Positions 53,993 to 61,972 of a stretch of DNA of 64,000 nt are shown piece by piece. The position numbers and the translations under genes are program-made. The notes beneath the pieces are model-generated. The model made no database searches. It worked only from the letters and a program-made list of their open reading frames with translations, and was not told where the DNA came from. The first letter of the stretch is position 1. Every line of letters starts with the position of its first letter. The DNA is from Bog-793 sp963761425 (GTDB taxonomy: Bacteria > Actinomycetota > Acidimicrobiia > Acidimicrobiales > Bog-793). The stretch spans positions 1 to 64,000 of the forward strand of contig CAVXGQ010000006.1 in NCBI GenBank assembly GCA_963761425.1. The letters are read 5' to 3'.

Positions 53993-54772
53993 TCAGGTGG
54001 CCGCGGGGCGTTTCATAGCGGCGGCCCTTGCCAGTGCCTTGCCAGTGGGGCTCATGGCGCCCGCGAGCTCGGAGTACGGAATGACTATGTCGAAGTTCCC
54101 GCACTCGTACAGGGGGCCGCTCGGACTAGAAGGGAAGCCGACGGCGAATCCAGCCGGGAGGAACGCAAATTGCCGGAATGACGTTGCCCTCGGTGCCGTG
54201 GCGCTCGCAAGAGCCTTACTACCGGCCCATTGCGTCACACATTTGTTCTCCTCGAGCCGGGCCCTCAGGGACTTTGCCAGAAGACCGAACCCGGATGCTG
54301 AGATCACGTCGGAGATGCTGACGGCCGACTGCGGCCTTGACACCTCAATCGTCACCGACAGCCAGTACGGAGCGCTCGTCCCGTAGGGGCGACTCTCCCA
54401 GACTGGCAGGAGGGCACTTACCAGCGCCGAGTTCACAGAAATGAGGGAGCGCATGGGGGTGATCCCGAACTCGCCGCCCCCCGCGAACCGGCCCGAGGTG
54501 GGCCGGACCGATCTCTCGGCCTGGCTAATACCTTGCTCAACTACCGACCGCAGGTGTTCGTTCAACGCTGCCTCGTGCGAACCAGCGTGCCTCAGCTCTG
54601 GTACCGACCCAACGACCGTGAAGCCTCGATCGTGGGGAAGCGATTGCGCCGGCATGTAGTACACGCTGGGTAAGGCGGTGGTATGCGGGGGCGAGGAGGT
54701 ACTGCAAGCCCCCCCATCGATGGCAACTTGGGCCAGGCACCCGAGGAACAGGGCCCCAGCGACAATCTTCAT
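53993..54772 (-). CDS. Exported DUF3298/RsiV-like protein
   Basis: About 259 residues from the ATG at 54772. N-terminal signal or lipoprotein-type peptide (I-V-A-G-A-L-F-L-G-C, or a later A-C). The body carries A-L-N-E-H-L-R-S-V-V and ends with A-F-L-P-A-G-F-A-V-G-F then F-D-I-V-I-P-Y-S-E-L-A-G, the pattern closing DUF3298 domains of RsiV-type anti-sigma factors and exported proteins. No anti-sigma cytoplasmic part is present. Function unknown. Surrounded by repeat copies R2 and R3. Confidence 0.6.
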   Translation of the reverse strand: MKIVAGALFLGCLAQVAIDGGACSTSSPPHTTALPSVYYMPAQSLPHDRGFTVVGSVPELRHAGSHEAALNEHLRSVVEQGISQAERSVRPTSGRFAGGGEFGITPMRSLISVNSALVSALLPVWESRPYGTSAPYWLSVTIEVSRPQSAVSISDVISASGFGLLAKSLRARLEENKCVTQWAGSKALASATAPRATSFRQFAFLPAGFAVGFPSSPSGPLYECGNFDIVIPYSELAGAMSPTGKALARAAAMKRPAAT

Positions 54773-54825
54773 GCTGGTTAGCAAGACCCTCCCTGATGAA
54801 AGTGGTCGTAGATATATTCGCCCCG

Positions 54826-54912
54826 CCAAGGGGCGAGCGCCCGGAGCGCACGGGCGGCGGGGAGAGAGGGCGGCCCTGGCCGGCCCAGCGGGGGCACAGG
54901 GCGAGAGCGGCC
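54826..54912 (+). repeat. GC-rich repeat family, member R3 (partial)
   Basis: Shares GGGCGAGCGCCCGG, CGCACGG-CGGCGGGGAGAGAGGG and GGCCCAGCGGGGGCA with R2 and R4. It lies directly against the promoter of the DUF4145 gene, whose -10 TAGAGT (54913-54918) begins at its edge. Confidence 0.7.
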
Positions 54913-54925
54913 TAGAGTTTTTTCC

Positions 54926-55594
54926 ATGGCATCGGGGTACCCACGCTGGGACAACGGGAGCGTCGTAGCAGTGTGCAACTCGTGCGATGCCGTCTCCCGA
55001 TTTCTGCCGGTGTGGCTGGGCGGCTATTGCGCCGAGTTCGAGAGGGATGAGGGTCGAGACACGATCAAGACCGTGCTTCTGAAGTGCGCCGGCTGCGGTC
55101 GCGGTGGTTTTGCCGTCCTCATGGTTGACTCCCTCAACGGCGTAGACAGGCTGGTGGACTTCTATCCGTGGAGTATCGACCGAGCCCTCGTACCTGTCGA
55201 CGTGCCCGAGGATTTACTGAACGAGCTCCGAGAGGCGGAGGCGGCTGCCAGCATTGGCGCCTGCCGAGCTGCAACCGCGCTGTTGCGTTCCGCTCTGGAG
55301 AAGGCACTCAAGGCCAACGGCTATACCTCGGGCAACCTCGCCGAGAAGATCGATGCTGCAGCGGGCGATCACGTCATCACCGAGGCTCGGAAACGGCAGG
55401 TGCATGACGATGTCAGGCGACTCGGCAACGACATCGTTCATGAGGACTGGCGGCCCGGCAACGTTGACGAGTTCGTTCGAGCCCACGAGTATCTGGTCTG
55501 GATTCTCGAGGACTTCTATGCCGATCGGCCCACTGTCATCGCTGAACTCAAGAATGCCGGCCGCGTCGACGCCAACGGACAGCCTGTCTCATAG
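54926..55594 (+). CDS. DUF4145-domain protein
   Basis: 222 residues. An N-terminal zinc-ribbon-like part (C-N-S-C near residue 18, C-A-G-C-G near 55) precedes a helical DUF4145 domain: L-N-E-L-R-E-A-E-A-A, C-R-A-A-T-A-L-L-R-S-A-L-E-K-A-L, R-R-L-G-N-D-I-V-H. DUF4145 occurs alone or in restriction and other defence proteins (family knowledge). TAGAGT ends 7 bp before the ATG, so it is probably leaderless. Its neighbours (broken methylase, repeats) are consistent with a defence-type accessory region. Confidence 0.82.
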   Translation: MASGYPRWDNGSVVAVCNSCDAVSRFLPVWLGGYCAEFERDEGRDTIKTVLLKCAGCGRGGFAVLMVDSLNGVDRLVDFYPWSIDRALVPVDVPEDLLNELREAEAAASIGACRAATALLRSALEKALKANGYTSGNLAEKIDAAAGDHVITEARKRQVHDDVRRLGNDIVHEDWRPGNVDEFVRAHEYLVWILEDFYADRPTVIAELKNAGRVDANGQPVS

Positions 55595-55644
55595 GTTCGG
55601 GCCGATCGTGGCCCCCGACACTCTGTTGACGCTCTGGCGCCACC

Positions 55645-55915
55645 CACCGAGGGCGAGCGCCCGGAGCGCACGGACGGCGGGGAGAGGGCGAAGCGCAGCG
55701 CCGAGGAAGGCCACGCCAGCACACGGGAAGGGCCGCGAGGGGGGGCCACCGAGAGCCAAGAGGGCACAGGGCCTCTTGAGGGGGCCGAGGGGCTGAGGTC
55801 GTCACAAGGACAAAGGCCAGCTCAGAGGCCGCCTACATGAGGGGGCCCTCTCAGGGAGCCCTTTGAGGGCGACGGGGCCTACGGGAGGGCTTGGGGCTTC
55901 GGCGTCAGCCGGCTC
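55645..55915 (+). repeat. GC-rich repeat R4 plus left arm of a ~225-bp inverted repeat
   Basis: First part matches R2/R3 blocks (CGAGGGCGAGCGCCCGGAGC). From about 55690 to 55915 it is nearly identical to the reverse complement of 57645-57871, with few substitutions and small indels. The arms enclose 1.7 kb holding a methylase fragment and the 11-mer repeat gene. Confidence 0.8.
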
Positions 55916-55954
55916 AGCAGGAGAGCAGAGCGCTTCCGCCAAGGCGCAACTCTG

Positions 55955-56812
55955 GTGCCGCGTATGCTCGTCCTCGTCGTTGACGCGCCAGCGACTCCTG
56001 TCGGGAGCCCACAAGGGCTGCGGACCGTCCGCTCACGACGTGGATCGCTCGACAGGGCGCCGTGGCGAAACTTGCCCGATCAGATAGGCGTCATCGAAGA
56101 GATCTTTATCCGCCCCACCTATCTGGGTGAGCACGTGCTCCCGTTCCGGACCTTCGCACCAAGCGAGGCTGTAGTTCCCTACGACGGCACGCGGCTCCTC
56201 TCGGGCTCAGACGACCGGATCGATCGCTATCCGGGGCTCGCGGGCTGGTGGCGGGGAGCCGAGGAGGTCTGGAGAGCGAACAGGGGCGCCGCGAACCGGC
56301 TGACCCTGCTCGGCCGGCTCGACTACAACGGCGAGCTGTCAGCGCAGTTCCCGACTGCGCCCTTGCGAGTCGCATACACGAAGGCGGGCAACTACCTCAC
56401 CGCGGCGATTGTGAGGGACCCTCATGCCGTCATCGACCACAAGCTCTACTGGGCGACCGCTAACAGCCTCGACGAGGCCAGATACCTCGCTGGGATACTC
56501 AATGCGCCAATCCTCACCGAACTCGTCCGACCGTACCAATCGGTCGGTGCCTTCGGGCCACGAGACTTCGACAAGTACGTCTGGTACGTGCCGGTGCCGC
56601 TGTACAGCGCGAAGAACGACGAACACCGAAGACTCGTTGAACTAGCCGGGCGAGCCGAGAGCGTCGCCGCCTCGGTTGAGCTCCCCGAACGGATGGGTTT
56701 CCAGGCAGCGCGCCGACTGATCCGCGAGGCACTCTTCACGGAGGGCGTCATCGCCCAAATAGACGGAGCGGTTTCCGCGCTTGTCGGCATAGTCGCTCCG
56801 GCCGCAGGATGA
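55955..56812 (+). pseudogene. C-terminal fragment of a type II (Eco57I/TaqI-like) DNA methylase/restriction protein
   Basis: Recognisable from about 56040: G-V-I-E-E-I-F-I-R-P-T-Y-L-G-E, A-Y-T-K-A-G-N-Y-L-T-A-A-I, H-K-L-Y-W-A-T, A-R-Y-L-A-G-I-L-N-A-P, and F-G-P-R-D-F-D-K-Y-V-W. These are the target-recognition/C-terminal segments of large N6-adenine methylases. The SAM-binding and N-P-P-Y catalytic domain is missing, and the upstream side is the inverted repeat, so the gene was truncated there. Probably non-functional. Confidence 0.7.
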
Positions 56813-56827
56813 GCCGCGCCTCCGCTT

Positions 56828-56856
56828 AAGCCGCCACGTGGGCGAACGTGGGCGCC
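56828..56856 (-). repeat. GC-rich repeat family, terminal block only (R5)
   Basis: On the minus strand it reads GAGGCGCCCACGTTCGCCCA, the closing block of R2 and of the copy beside tRNA-Val. Only this end is present. Confidence 0.6.
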
Positions 56857-57096
56857 TCTGTGCCAAACCCCTGCGGGGGCCACACGTCGGTGAACGACGG
56901 ACTGCCCTCTAACGCAGTTCTAAGCGGATATCCTGGGAACTTGCTGCGACCTCTGAGATTCCCCATTGCCGAAGGCTCGTCGTCGTTCGTATGAGCTCTC
57001 ACCGGCGCCTCGGCGAGGCGGTGGCCCCGGTCGGCACCCCCCCTGGGGCAAGACGGTGGCCCAGGCCCAGAGGGCATACGAGAAGGCGAAGTGAAG

Positions 57097-57537
57097 ATGA
57101 GCACTGACCAGCCCACTGAGGCGAGGAATGCCTACCGAAAGGCGGTGGACCAGGCCCAGAAGGCCTACGACGAAGCGCTGGCCCCGGTCAAGAAGGCCTA
57201 CGAGGAAGCGCTGGACCTGGCCGAGAAGGCCTACGACGAGGCGATGGCCCCGGCCAAGAAGGCCTACGACGAGACAGTGGCTCCGGCCGAGAAGGCCTAC
57301 GAGGAGGCGATTGCGCCGGCCGAGAAGGCCTACGACGAGGCGATGGCCCCGGCCGACAAGGCCTACGAGGAGGCGATTGCGCCGGCCAGCAAGGCCTACA
57401 ACGAAGCGCTGGCCTCGGCCAGCAAGGCCTACGACGAGGCGCTGGTCCCGGCCCAGAAGGCCTACGACGAGGCGGGGTCCGCGGCCAAGAAGGCCTACGA
57501 CGAGGCGATAGCTCCAGGCGTGCAAGGCCTACCGTGA
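57097..57537 (+). CDS. Hendecad (11-residue) repeat protein, LEA-like
   Basis: 146 residues, of which residues 11-142 are twelve tandem 11-mers with consensus K-A-Y-D-E-A-x-A-P-A-x. Each unit has Tyr at position 3, acidic residues at 4-5 and Ala-Pro-Ala near the end. There are no Cys or Trp residues and the composition is Ala/Glu/Lys/Tyr. Such 11-mers form amphipathic or right-handed coiled helices, as in LEA group 3 desiccation proteins, apolipoprotein-like and some surface proteins. The ATG at 57097 is preferred over a GTG at 57091. An upstream frame ends in Q-R-A-Y-E-K-A-K, another unit-like remnant. No signal peptide. Confidence 0.7.
   Translation: MSTDQPTEARNAYRKAVDQAQKAYDEALAPVKKAYEEALDLAEKAYDEAMAPAKKAYDETVAPAEKAYEEAIAPAEKAYDEAMAPADKAYEEAIAPASKAYNEALASASKAYDEALVPAQKAYDEAGSAAKKAYDEAIAPGVQGLP
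57160..57522 (+). repeat. 33-bp tandem repeat array, 11 copies
   Basis: Eleven head-to-tail 33-bp units, each starting AAGGCCTACGA. All are in phase with the hendecad protein. A twelfth, diverged unit precedes at 57127. Confidence 0.9.
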
Positions 57538-57644
57538 TCCGGTTCCGACCGTTCCGCCGGACCGAACCTCGCCGTCCCACCTCGTCCTGACAGACCGCAC
57601 CGGCGGCGACCCCTCGGCGCCCTCGCCCTCTGCCCCCCGCTGGG

Positions 57645-58210
57645 CTGGCTGGGGTCGAAGCCCTAAGCCCTCCCGTAGGCCCCCGCGCCCTCAAAGGGCT
57701 CCCTGAGAGGGTCCCCTCATGTAGGCGGCCTCTGAGCTGGCCTTTGTCCTTGTGAGACCTCAGCCCGTAGGCCCCCTCAAGAGGCCCTGTGCACTCTTGG
57801 CTCTCGGTGGCCCCCCCTCGCGGCCCTTCCCGTGTGCTGGCGTGGCATCCCTCGGCGCCTTCTGCTTTGCCCCCAGCCCCCTACGCCGCCACCTAGGCGA
57901 ATGTGGGCGCCTCTCCGCCGCCCTGGCTGGCTGGCTCTGCCCTCGCCCTCTGCTGGGCCGCCTGGTGCCGGCGTTTCTCTCCTCGCCGCCCGTGCGTTCC
58001 GGGCGCTCGCCCTTGCTGGGCGCCGCCCGGCCGCCCGGCCGGTTCGGTGCTGCCCCCTCGGTCGGCCTGCTCGCCCCTCGCTCCCGGCCCTCGCTCCCGG
58101 CCATGGTTGCCCTCGGCCCGCCCCCCCTGCTTCCCGCTTTGCCCCGGCCCCTTGTCCCCGGTCTTTGGCCTGCCTTCCCGCGCCTGTCCCTCTCTCCCCA
58201 ATCCCTCTTG
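57645..58210 (-). repeat. GC-rich repeat R6 and right arm of the inverted repeat, ending at tRNA-Val
   Basis: 57645-57871 is the inverted copy of 55690-55915. 57890-58200 repeats the R2 block order on the minus strand (GGGGAGAGAGGGACAGGCGCG, AAAGACCGGGGAC, GGGCGAGCGCCCGG, GGCGCCCACATTCGCC). The last 12 bp before the tRNA are the loop sequence of the R1/R2 palindrome. Confidence 0.8.
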
Positions 58211-58284
58211 TGGGCGCTGAGGGACTCGAACCCCCGACCTGCTCGTTGTAAGCGAGCTGCTCTGACCACCTGAGCTAAGCGCCC
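58211..58284 (-). tRNA. tRNA-Val (anticodon TAC)
   Basis: 74 nt on the minus strand. Acceptor stem GGGCGCT (58284-58278) pairs with AGCGCCC (58218-58212), discriminator A. D-loop with TTAGCTCAGGTGG; anticodon stem GCTCG/CGAGC with loop CTTACAA, so anticodon TAC. T-arm contains GGTTCGAGTCC. CCA is not encoded. It lies at the edge of the repeat-rich accessory region, a common position for integration boundaries. Confidence 0.93.
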
Positions 58285-58397
58285 GCCGCGCACACACCGC
58301 GTCCGGTACCCGGCGACCCTCGATGACATTGTCGAGAAGTTGGTCGCGCCCGGTCATCTTCGCGCCCGACAGAGCCGAATCCGAGTTGCCGTTCGCT

Positions 58398-59000
58398 CTA
58401 GGGGCTCTCCGAACCCGGCGGGCCGAACGCGTAAACGGTGACGGAGCCACCGCATGGAACCAGCGATACTGGGACGGCGACAGCCTCCGTAGTCCCCGGG
58501 ATCGACACGTCGACCGAAGCCACCGTCGAGCACCCCACGCCCCCTATGGGGATGTCATTCATGACAACAATGAACTCCGCCGATTGACCAGTCGCGATTA
58601 TGACGAGGCTTGCCGCCGGTCCTCCGTCGATCGCGGTGATCGGAAGCTTCGGTCCCGCACCAGCACCGGACGCACCGGAAGGCCCGAAGAACTCGAGCGA
58701 CGGATAGCCATCCAGCGCGCACCGCGTCGGACCCCGGTTGGTCAACGAGAACACCGTGTAGGAGGTGCCGGCGGCCACACCGCCTTCCGAGGTCGTGACC
58801 CCGAGCACTCCCATCGAACAGGTCGGCACCCCTGGTGTCGTCGACGCGGTCGTCGTCGAACCCTTCGGCCTTGTCGTGGTGGTCGTTCCGTGGTGGTGGT
58901 TCGGCGGCTTGTTCGCGGACGACCCACAAGCGCCGACACCGGCGCCGACGACAAGCACGGCAACGAGGAACGACGCCCGACGGGCGTTCCTGTGTCCCAT
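58398..59000 (-). CDS. DUF4232 lipoprotein
   Basis: 200 residues. Signal peptide and lipobox V-G-A-G-V-G-A-C, a Thr/His linker, then a DUF4232 domain: C-S-M-G-V-L-G-V, F-S-L-T-N-R-G-P-T-R-C-A-L-D-G-Y-P, and a late C-S-T-V and P-C-G-G. Exported, cell-surface; the family has no known function. Single gene, close to glutamate dehydrogenase on the same strand (22 bp). Confidence 0.88.
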   Translation of the reverse strand: MGHRNARRASFLVAVLVVGAGVGACGSSANKPPNHHHGTTTTTRPKGSTTTASTTPGVPTCSMGVLGVTTSEGGVAAGTSYTVFSLTNRGPTRCALDGYPSLEFFGPSGASGAGAGPKLPITAIDGGPAASLVIIATGQSAEFIVVMNDIPIGGVGCSTVASVDVSIPGTTEAVAVPVSLVPCGGSVTVYAFGPPGSESP

Positions 59001-59022
59001 GAGAAGCGCCTTTCCCCGTTCG

Positions 59023-60276
59023 CTACGGGAACAGCCCGCGCAGCCGGGTCGCCTCGGCGACCCGCTCCAGACCGAGCGCCACCGCGGCCCGTCGCAACGG
59101 CACCTTCAGCGCCGCCGACTTCTGCCAGGTCGCGTCAAACGCCCGTTCCATCGTCTCGCGGTGGCGCGTCGAGAACACGCCCGATTCCCACGCGTAGCCC
59201 TGGCGAGCCTGGGCCCACTCGAAGTACGACGCCACCACCCCGCCCGCGTTGGCGAGCACATCGGGCACCACGGTTACCCCGCGCTCTTCGAGGATCGGAT
59301 CGGCCTCCGGCGTCGTCGGCCCGTTCGCCGCCTCGACGAGGACGCGTGCCCCGAACGACGAGGCCACCTCGGCGGTGATCACCCCCTCGAGGGCGGCGGG
59401 GATCGCCAGCTCGCACTCGATGGAGAACAGCGACGCCGGGTCGATCGCCTCGGCGTGGGTAAAGCCGGCGACTGTGCCGGCCCGGGCGAAGTGATCGGCG
59501 AGCGCCGCCGGGTCGATCCCGCCCGGGTTGTGGATCGCGCCCCCGAGGTCGGCGACGGCGACGACCCGCACGCCGAGCGACGACAGCAGAAAGACGAGGG
59601 GGGCGCCGACCTTGCCGTAACCCTGGACGACGGCGCGCGATCCGGTGAACGCCATCCCGCGCTCCCGGAAGGTTGCCTGGGCGCAGAGCACCACGCCGGA
59701 CGAGGTCGCGCCGACGTACCCGGCGATCCCCCCAATGGCGACCGGCTTGCCGGTGACGACGCCGGGGGTCACGTTGCCTCGCATCATCGAGACGGTGTCC
59801 ATGATCCAGGACATGATCCGGGCGTCGGTGTTCACGTCCGGCGCCGGAACGTCGCGGTCCGGGCCGAGCAGCGAGGCGATGTCGAAGGCGTAGCGCCGCG
59901 TGAGTCGCTCGAGCTCCGCCTCAGAAAGCGACGAGGGGTCGACGACCACCCCGCCCTTGGCTCCCCCGAACGGGATGTCGACGACGGCACACTTGATGGT
60001 CATGTCCGCCGCCAGCGCCATCACCTCGTGCACGTCGACTCGGGGGTGGAACCGGATCCCTCCCTTTCCCGGTCCCCGTGCGGTGCTGTGCTGGACCCGC
60101 CACCCGGTGAAGACCTCGACGCGCCCGTCGTCCCGGCGGATTGGGATCGCCACCTCGAGCACCCGCTCCGGCGTGACGATGATCTCTGTGAGCCCCTCCT
60201 CGAGCCCGAGAAGGCTGGCGGCGTCCTCGATCCGGGCGCGAATGGCGTTCCAGGAATCCGCGCCCTCGTCGCTCAT
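59023..60276 (-). CDS. Glutamate dehydrogenase (Glu/Leu/Phe/Val family)
   Basis: 417 residues. Substrate domain with I-P-F-G-G-A-K-G-G (catalytic Lys), P-D-V-N-T-D-A, T-G-K-P-V-A-I-G-G, and a Rossmann coenzyme domain V-V-Q-G-Y-G-K-V-G with V-L-V-E-A-A-N-G-P-T-T-P-E-A. Length and motifs match hexameric NAD(P)-glutamate dehydrogenase. It interconverts glutamate and 2-oxoglutarate plus ammonia in the cytoplasm. Confidence 0.95.
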   Translation of the reverse strand: MSDEGADSWNAIRARIEDAASLLGLEEGLTEIIVTPERVLEVAIPIRRDDGRVEVFTGWRVQHSTARGPGKGGIRFHPRVDVHEVMALAADMTIKCAVVDIPFGGAKGGVVVDPSSLSEAELERLTRRYAFDIASLLGPDRDVPAPDVNTDARIMSWIMDTVSMMRGNVTPGVVTGKPVAIGGIAGYVGATSSGVVLCAQATFRERGMAFTGSRAVVQGYGKVGAPLVFLLSSLGVRVVAVADLGGAIHNPGGIDPAALADHFARAGTVAGFTHAEAIDPASLFSIECELAIPAALEGVITAEVASSFGARVLVEAANGPTTPEADPILEERGVTVVPDVLANAGGVVASYFEWAQARQGYAWESGVFSTRHRETMERAFDATWQKSAALKVPLRRAAVALGLERVAEATRLRGLFP

Positions 60277-60325
60277 GCCGTCACCTCGTCATCACTGCCA
60301 CTCGGGCGAGCGTATCGCCGGGCCG

Positions 60326-61235
60326 CTAAGCGACGGACTCGCCGACGGGCGCCTTGGACAATGATTGCCGATCCGACAGTCGCTCTGCTTCGCGGGTCGA
60401 CGAGATGAGTGGCGACTGGCTGAGCAACAGCAGCGAGTAGAACATCACGCCGAGGAAGACGCCCTCCACTATCGCCCGCGAACCGGTGGCGTGAACATGG
60501 TCTTTGAACAACCAGATGCCCATGACGATGCTGGAAAACGGATTGACGATGAGATGCGCCGCCTGTGAGGCGGCAACCGGACCGGCGTCAAGAGCGTGCT
60601 GGCTGATGACCAGCCCGATCAGGCCAGAGACGGCCACCGAGTAGGCCGCGGGGTGCGAGAACACGTAGACGATGCCGCGAGACCACTCATTGGCGACGGT
60701 CTTGATGAACGCCGCGGTCGAGCGCGAAACAGATCCCGGTGCTCACCCCATAGCAGGTAGCACGCCACGAACGCCGGCCACGCTGGGCGGCGAGGACCCC
60801 GAGCCCGATGCCGCCCACCGCCGCGACGAGCAGCAGGAACCAGTCGAACTCCGTCGGATAGCTGTGGCCCGCCTTGGAGTAGCTGAGCCACAGAAACACG
60901 CCGAGACCGAGGGCGGTCCCGAAAGCCGCCACCCAGTCAATCCATCTCAGCTGGTGATGGAACCAGGTGCCCAGGATGAGGACCAGGAACAGGATCTCGG
61001 TCACCATGATCGGTTGCACGGTCGACAGGTTCCCGAAGGAAAGTGCCAAGGCCTGGAGGAGGAAGCCCCCGGTCGTCAGCCCGAGGCCCGCGAACCAGAT
61101 CGGTCGGCGCAACACGGCAGCCATCAGGTGACGGCTCCTTCGGCTCACCGGACGGGCCTGCTCGACGCCGAGGCGCTGGAGAACCGTCGCCAGCGCGTTC
61201 ATGCACGCGGCACCCAGGGCCAGGACGAAGACCAT
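60326..61235 (-). pseudogene. EamA/DMT-type permease, frameshifted
   Basis: The first part starts at ATG 61235 (M-V-F-V-L-A-L-G-A-A-C-M-N-A) with about seven helices and reads F-A-L before losing frame near 60720. Deleting one base there gives A-A-F-I-K-T-V-A-N-E-W, joining the second frame (V-F-S-H-P-A-A-Y to the stop at 60326), which completes the helices. TATAAC ends 7 bp before the ATG, so it is leaderless. Drug/metabolite transporter fold; substrate unknown. Confidence 0.75.
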
Positions 61236-61270
61236 CTGGACCGTTATAGCCGGTGCGGGCGGAGCGACGC

Positions 61271-61972
61271 CTACGAGCCGGTCACCAGCTCGCCGACGTT
61301 GACCCGGTCGACGGGGGCCACCGACCAGGTCCGCCGGTGGATCGGCGTCGTGCCCAGGCGGGCCACCGCCAGGCGATGCTCGACCGAGGCATACCCCTTG
61401 TTCCTCTCGAACCCGTAACCCGGATGGGTCTCGGCCGCCGCGGTCATCAGGCGGTCCCGGGTCACCTTGGCCAGGATAGAAGCCGCCGCGACCACCGCGC
61501 AGAGACGGTCTGCCCCCACGATGCACACCGCGTCGGCCCTCCCGGTGAAATCCCGCGGACCGTCGACGATGATCCCGTCCGGAACGACTCCGAGCATCTC
61601 GAGCGCCCGCCAAGCGGCCAGGCGTTGCGCGGCGGCCATTCCCAGGCGGTCGCACTCCTCAGGGCCGGCGTGCCCTAGGGCGTGGCGGAAGAGATGCTTC
61701 TTGAGAGGCTCGAACAACTCCTCGCGCCGTCGCGGCGAGAGCAGCTTCGAATCCCGCACCCCGGCCGGGAACCCCCCGAGAAGATCCCCCGACACCACCG
61801 CCACCCCGACGGTGAGCGGCCCCGCCCAGGCACCCCGACCGACCTCGTCGACCCCCGCCACCGTCCGGCAGCCCCCGGCGACCAGTCGCCTCTCCACCTC
61901 GGTTCCCGCATCCCGGCGCGCCACCGCCGCGAAGGACCCGCCGGCGAGCCCCCTATCCGCCCTGCGTGCCAT
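61271..61972 (-). CDS. rnhB: Ribonuclease HII
   Basis: 233 residues. Catalytic motifs of RNase HII: G-V-D-E-V-G-R-G-A-W-A-G-P, D-S-K-L-L-S-P-R-R-R, D-G-P-R, A-S-I-L-A-K-V-T-R-D, and E-x-N-K-G-Y. Removes ribonucleotides embedded in DNA. The N-terminal 35 residues (R-R-A-D-R) are an unconserved extension; the start overlaps the end of gpsA by 20 bases. Confidence 0.95.
   Translation of the reverse strand: MARRADRGLAGGSFAAVARRDAGTEVERRLVAGGCRTVAGVDEVGRGAWAGPLTVGVAVVSGDLLGGFPAGVRDSKLLSPRRREELFEPLKKHLFRHALGHAGPEECDRLGMAAAQRLAAWRALEMLGVVPDGIIVDGPRDFTGRADAVCIVGADRLCAVVAAASILAKVTRDRLMTAAAETHPGYGFERNKGYASVEHRLAVARLGTTPIHRRTWSVAPVDRVNVGELVTGS

Noticed and set aside
57128..57511. Plus-strand frame encoding repeated R-R-P-T-T-R-R-W-P-R-P units (and similar minus-strand frames)
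   Set aside because: Shadow translations of the 33-bp array; extreme Arg/Pro composition and no start context, while the K-A-Y-D-E-A frame has a plausible start and helical logic.
57160..57522. Could the 33-bp array be a CRISPR?
   Set aside because: Units are contiguous without unique spacers and keep a coding phase; no cas genes nearby.
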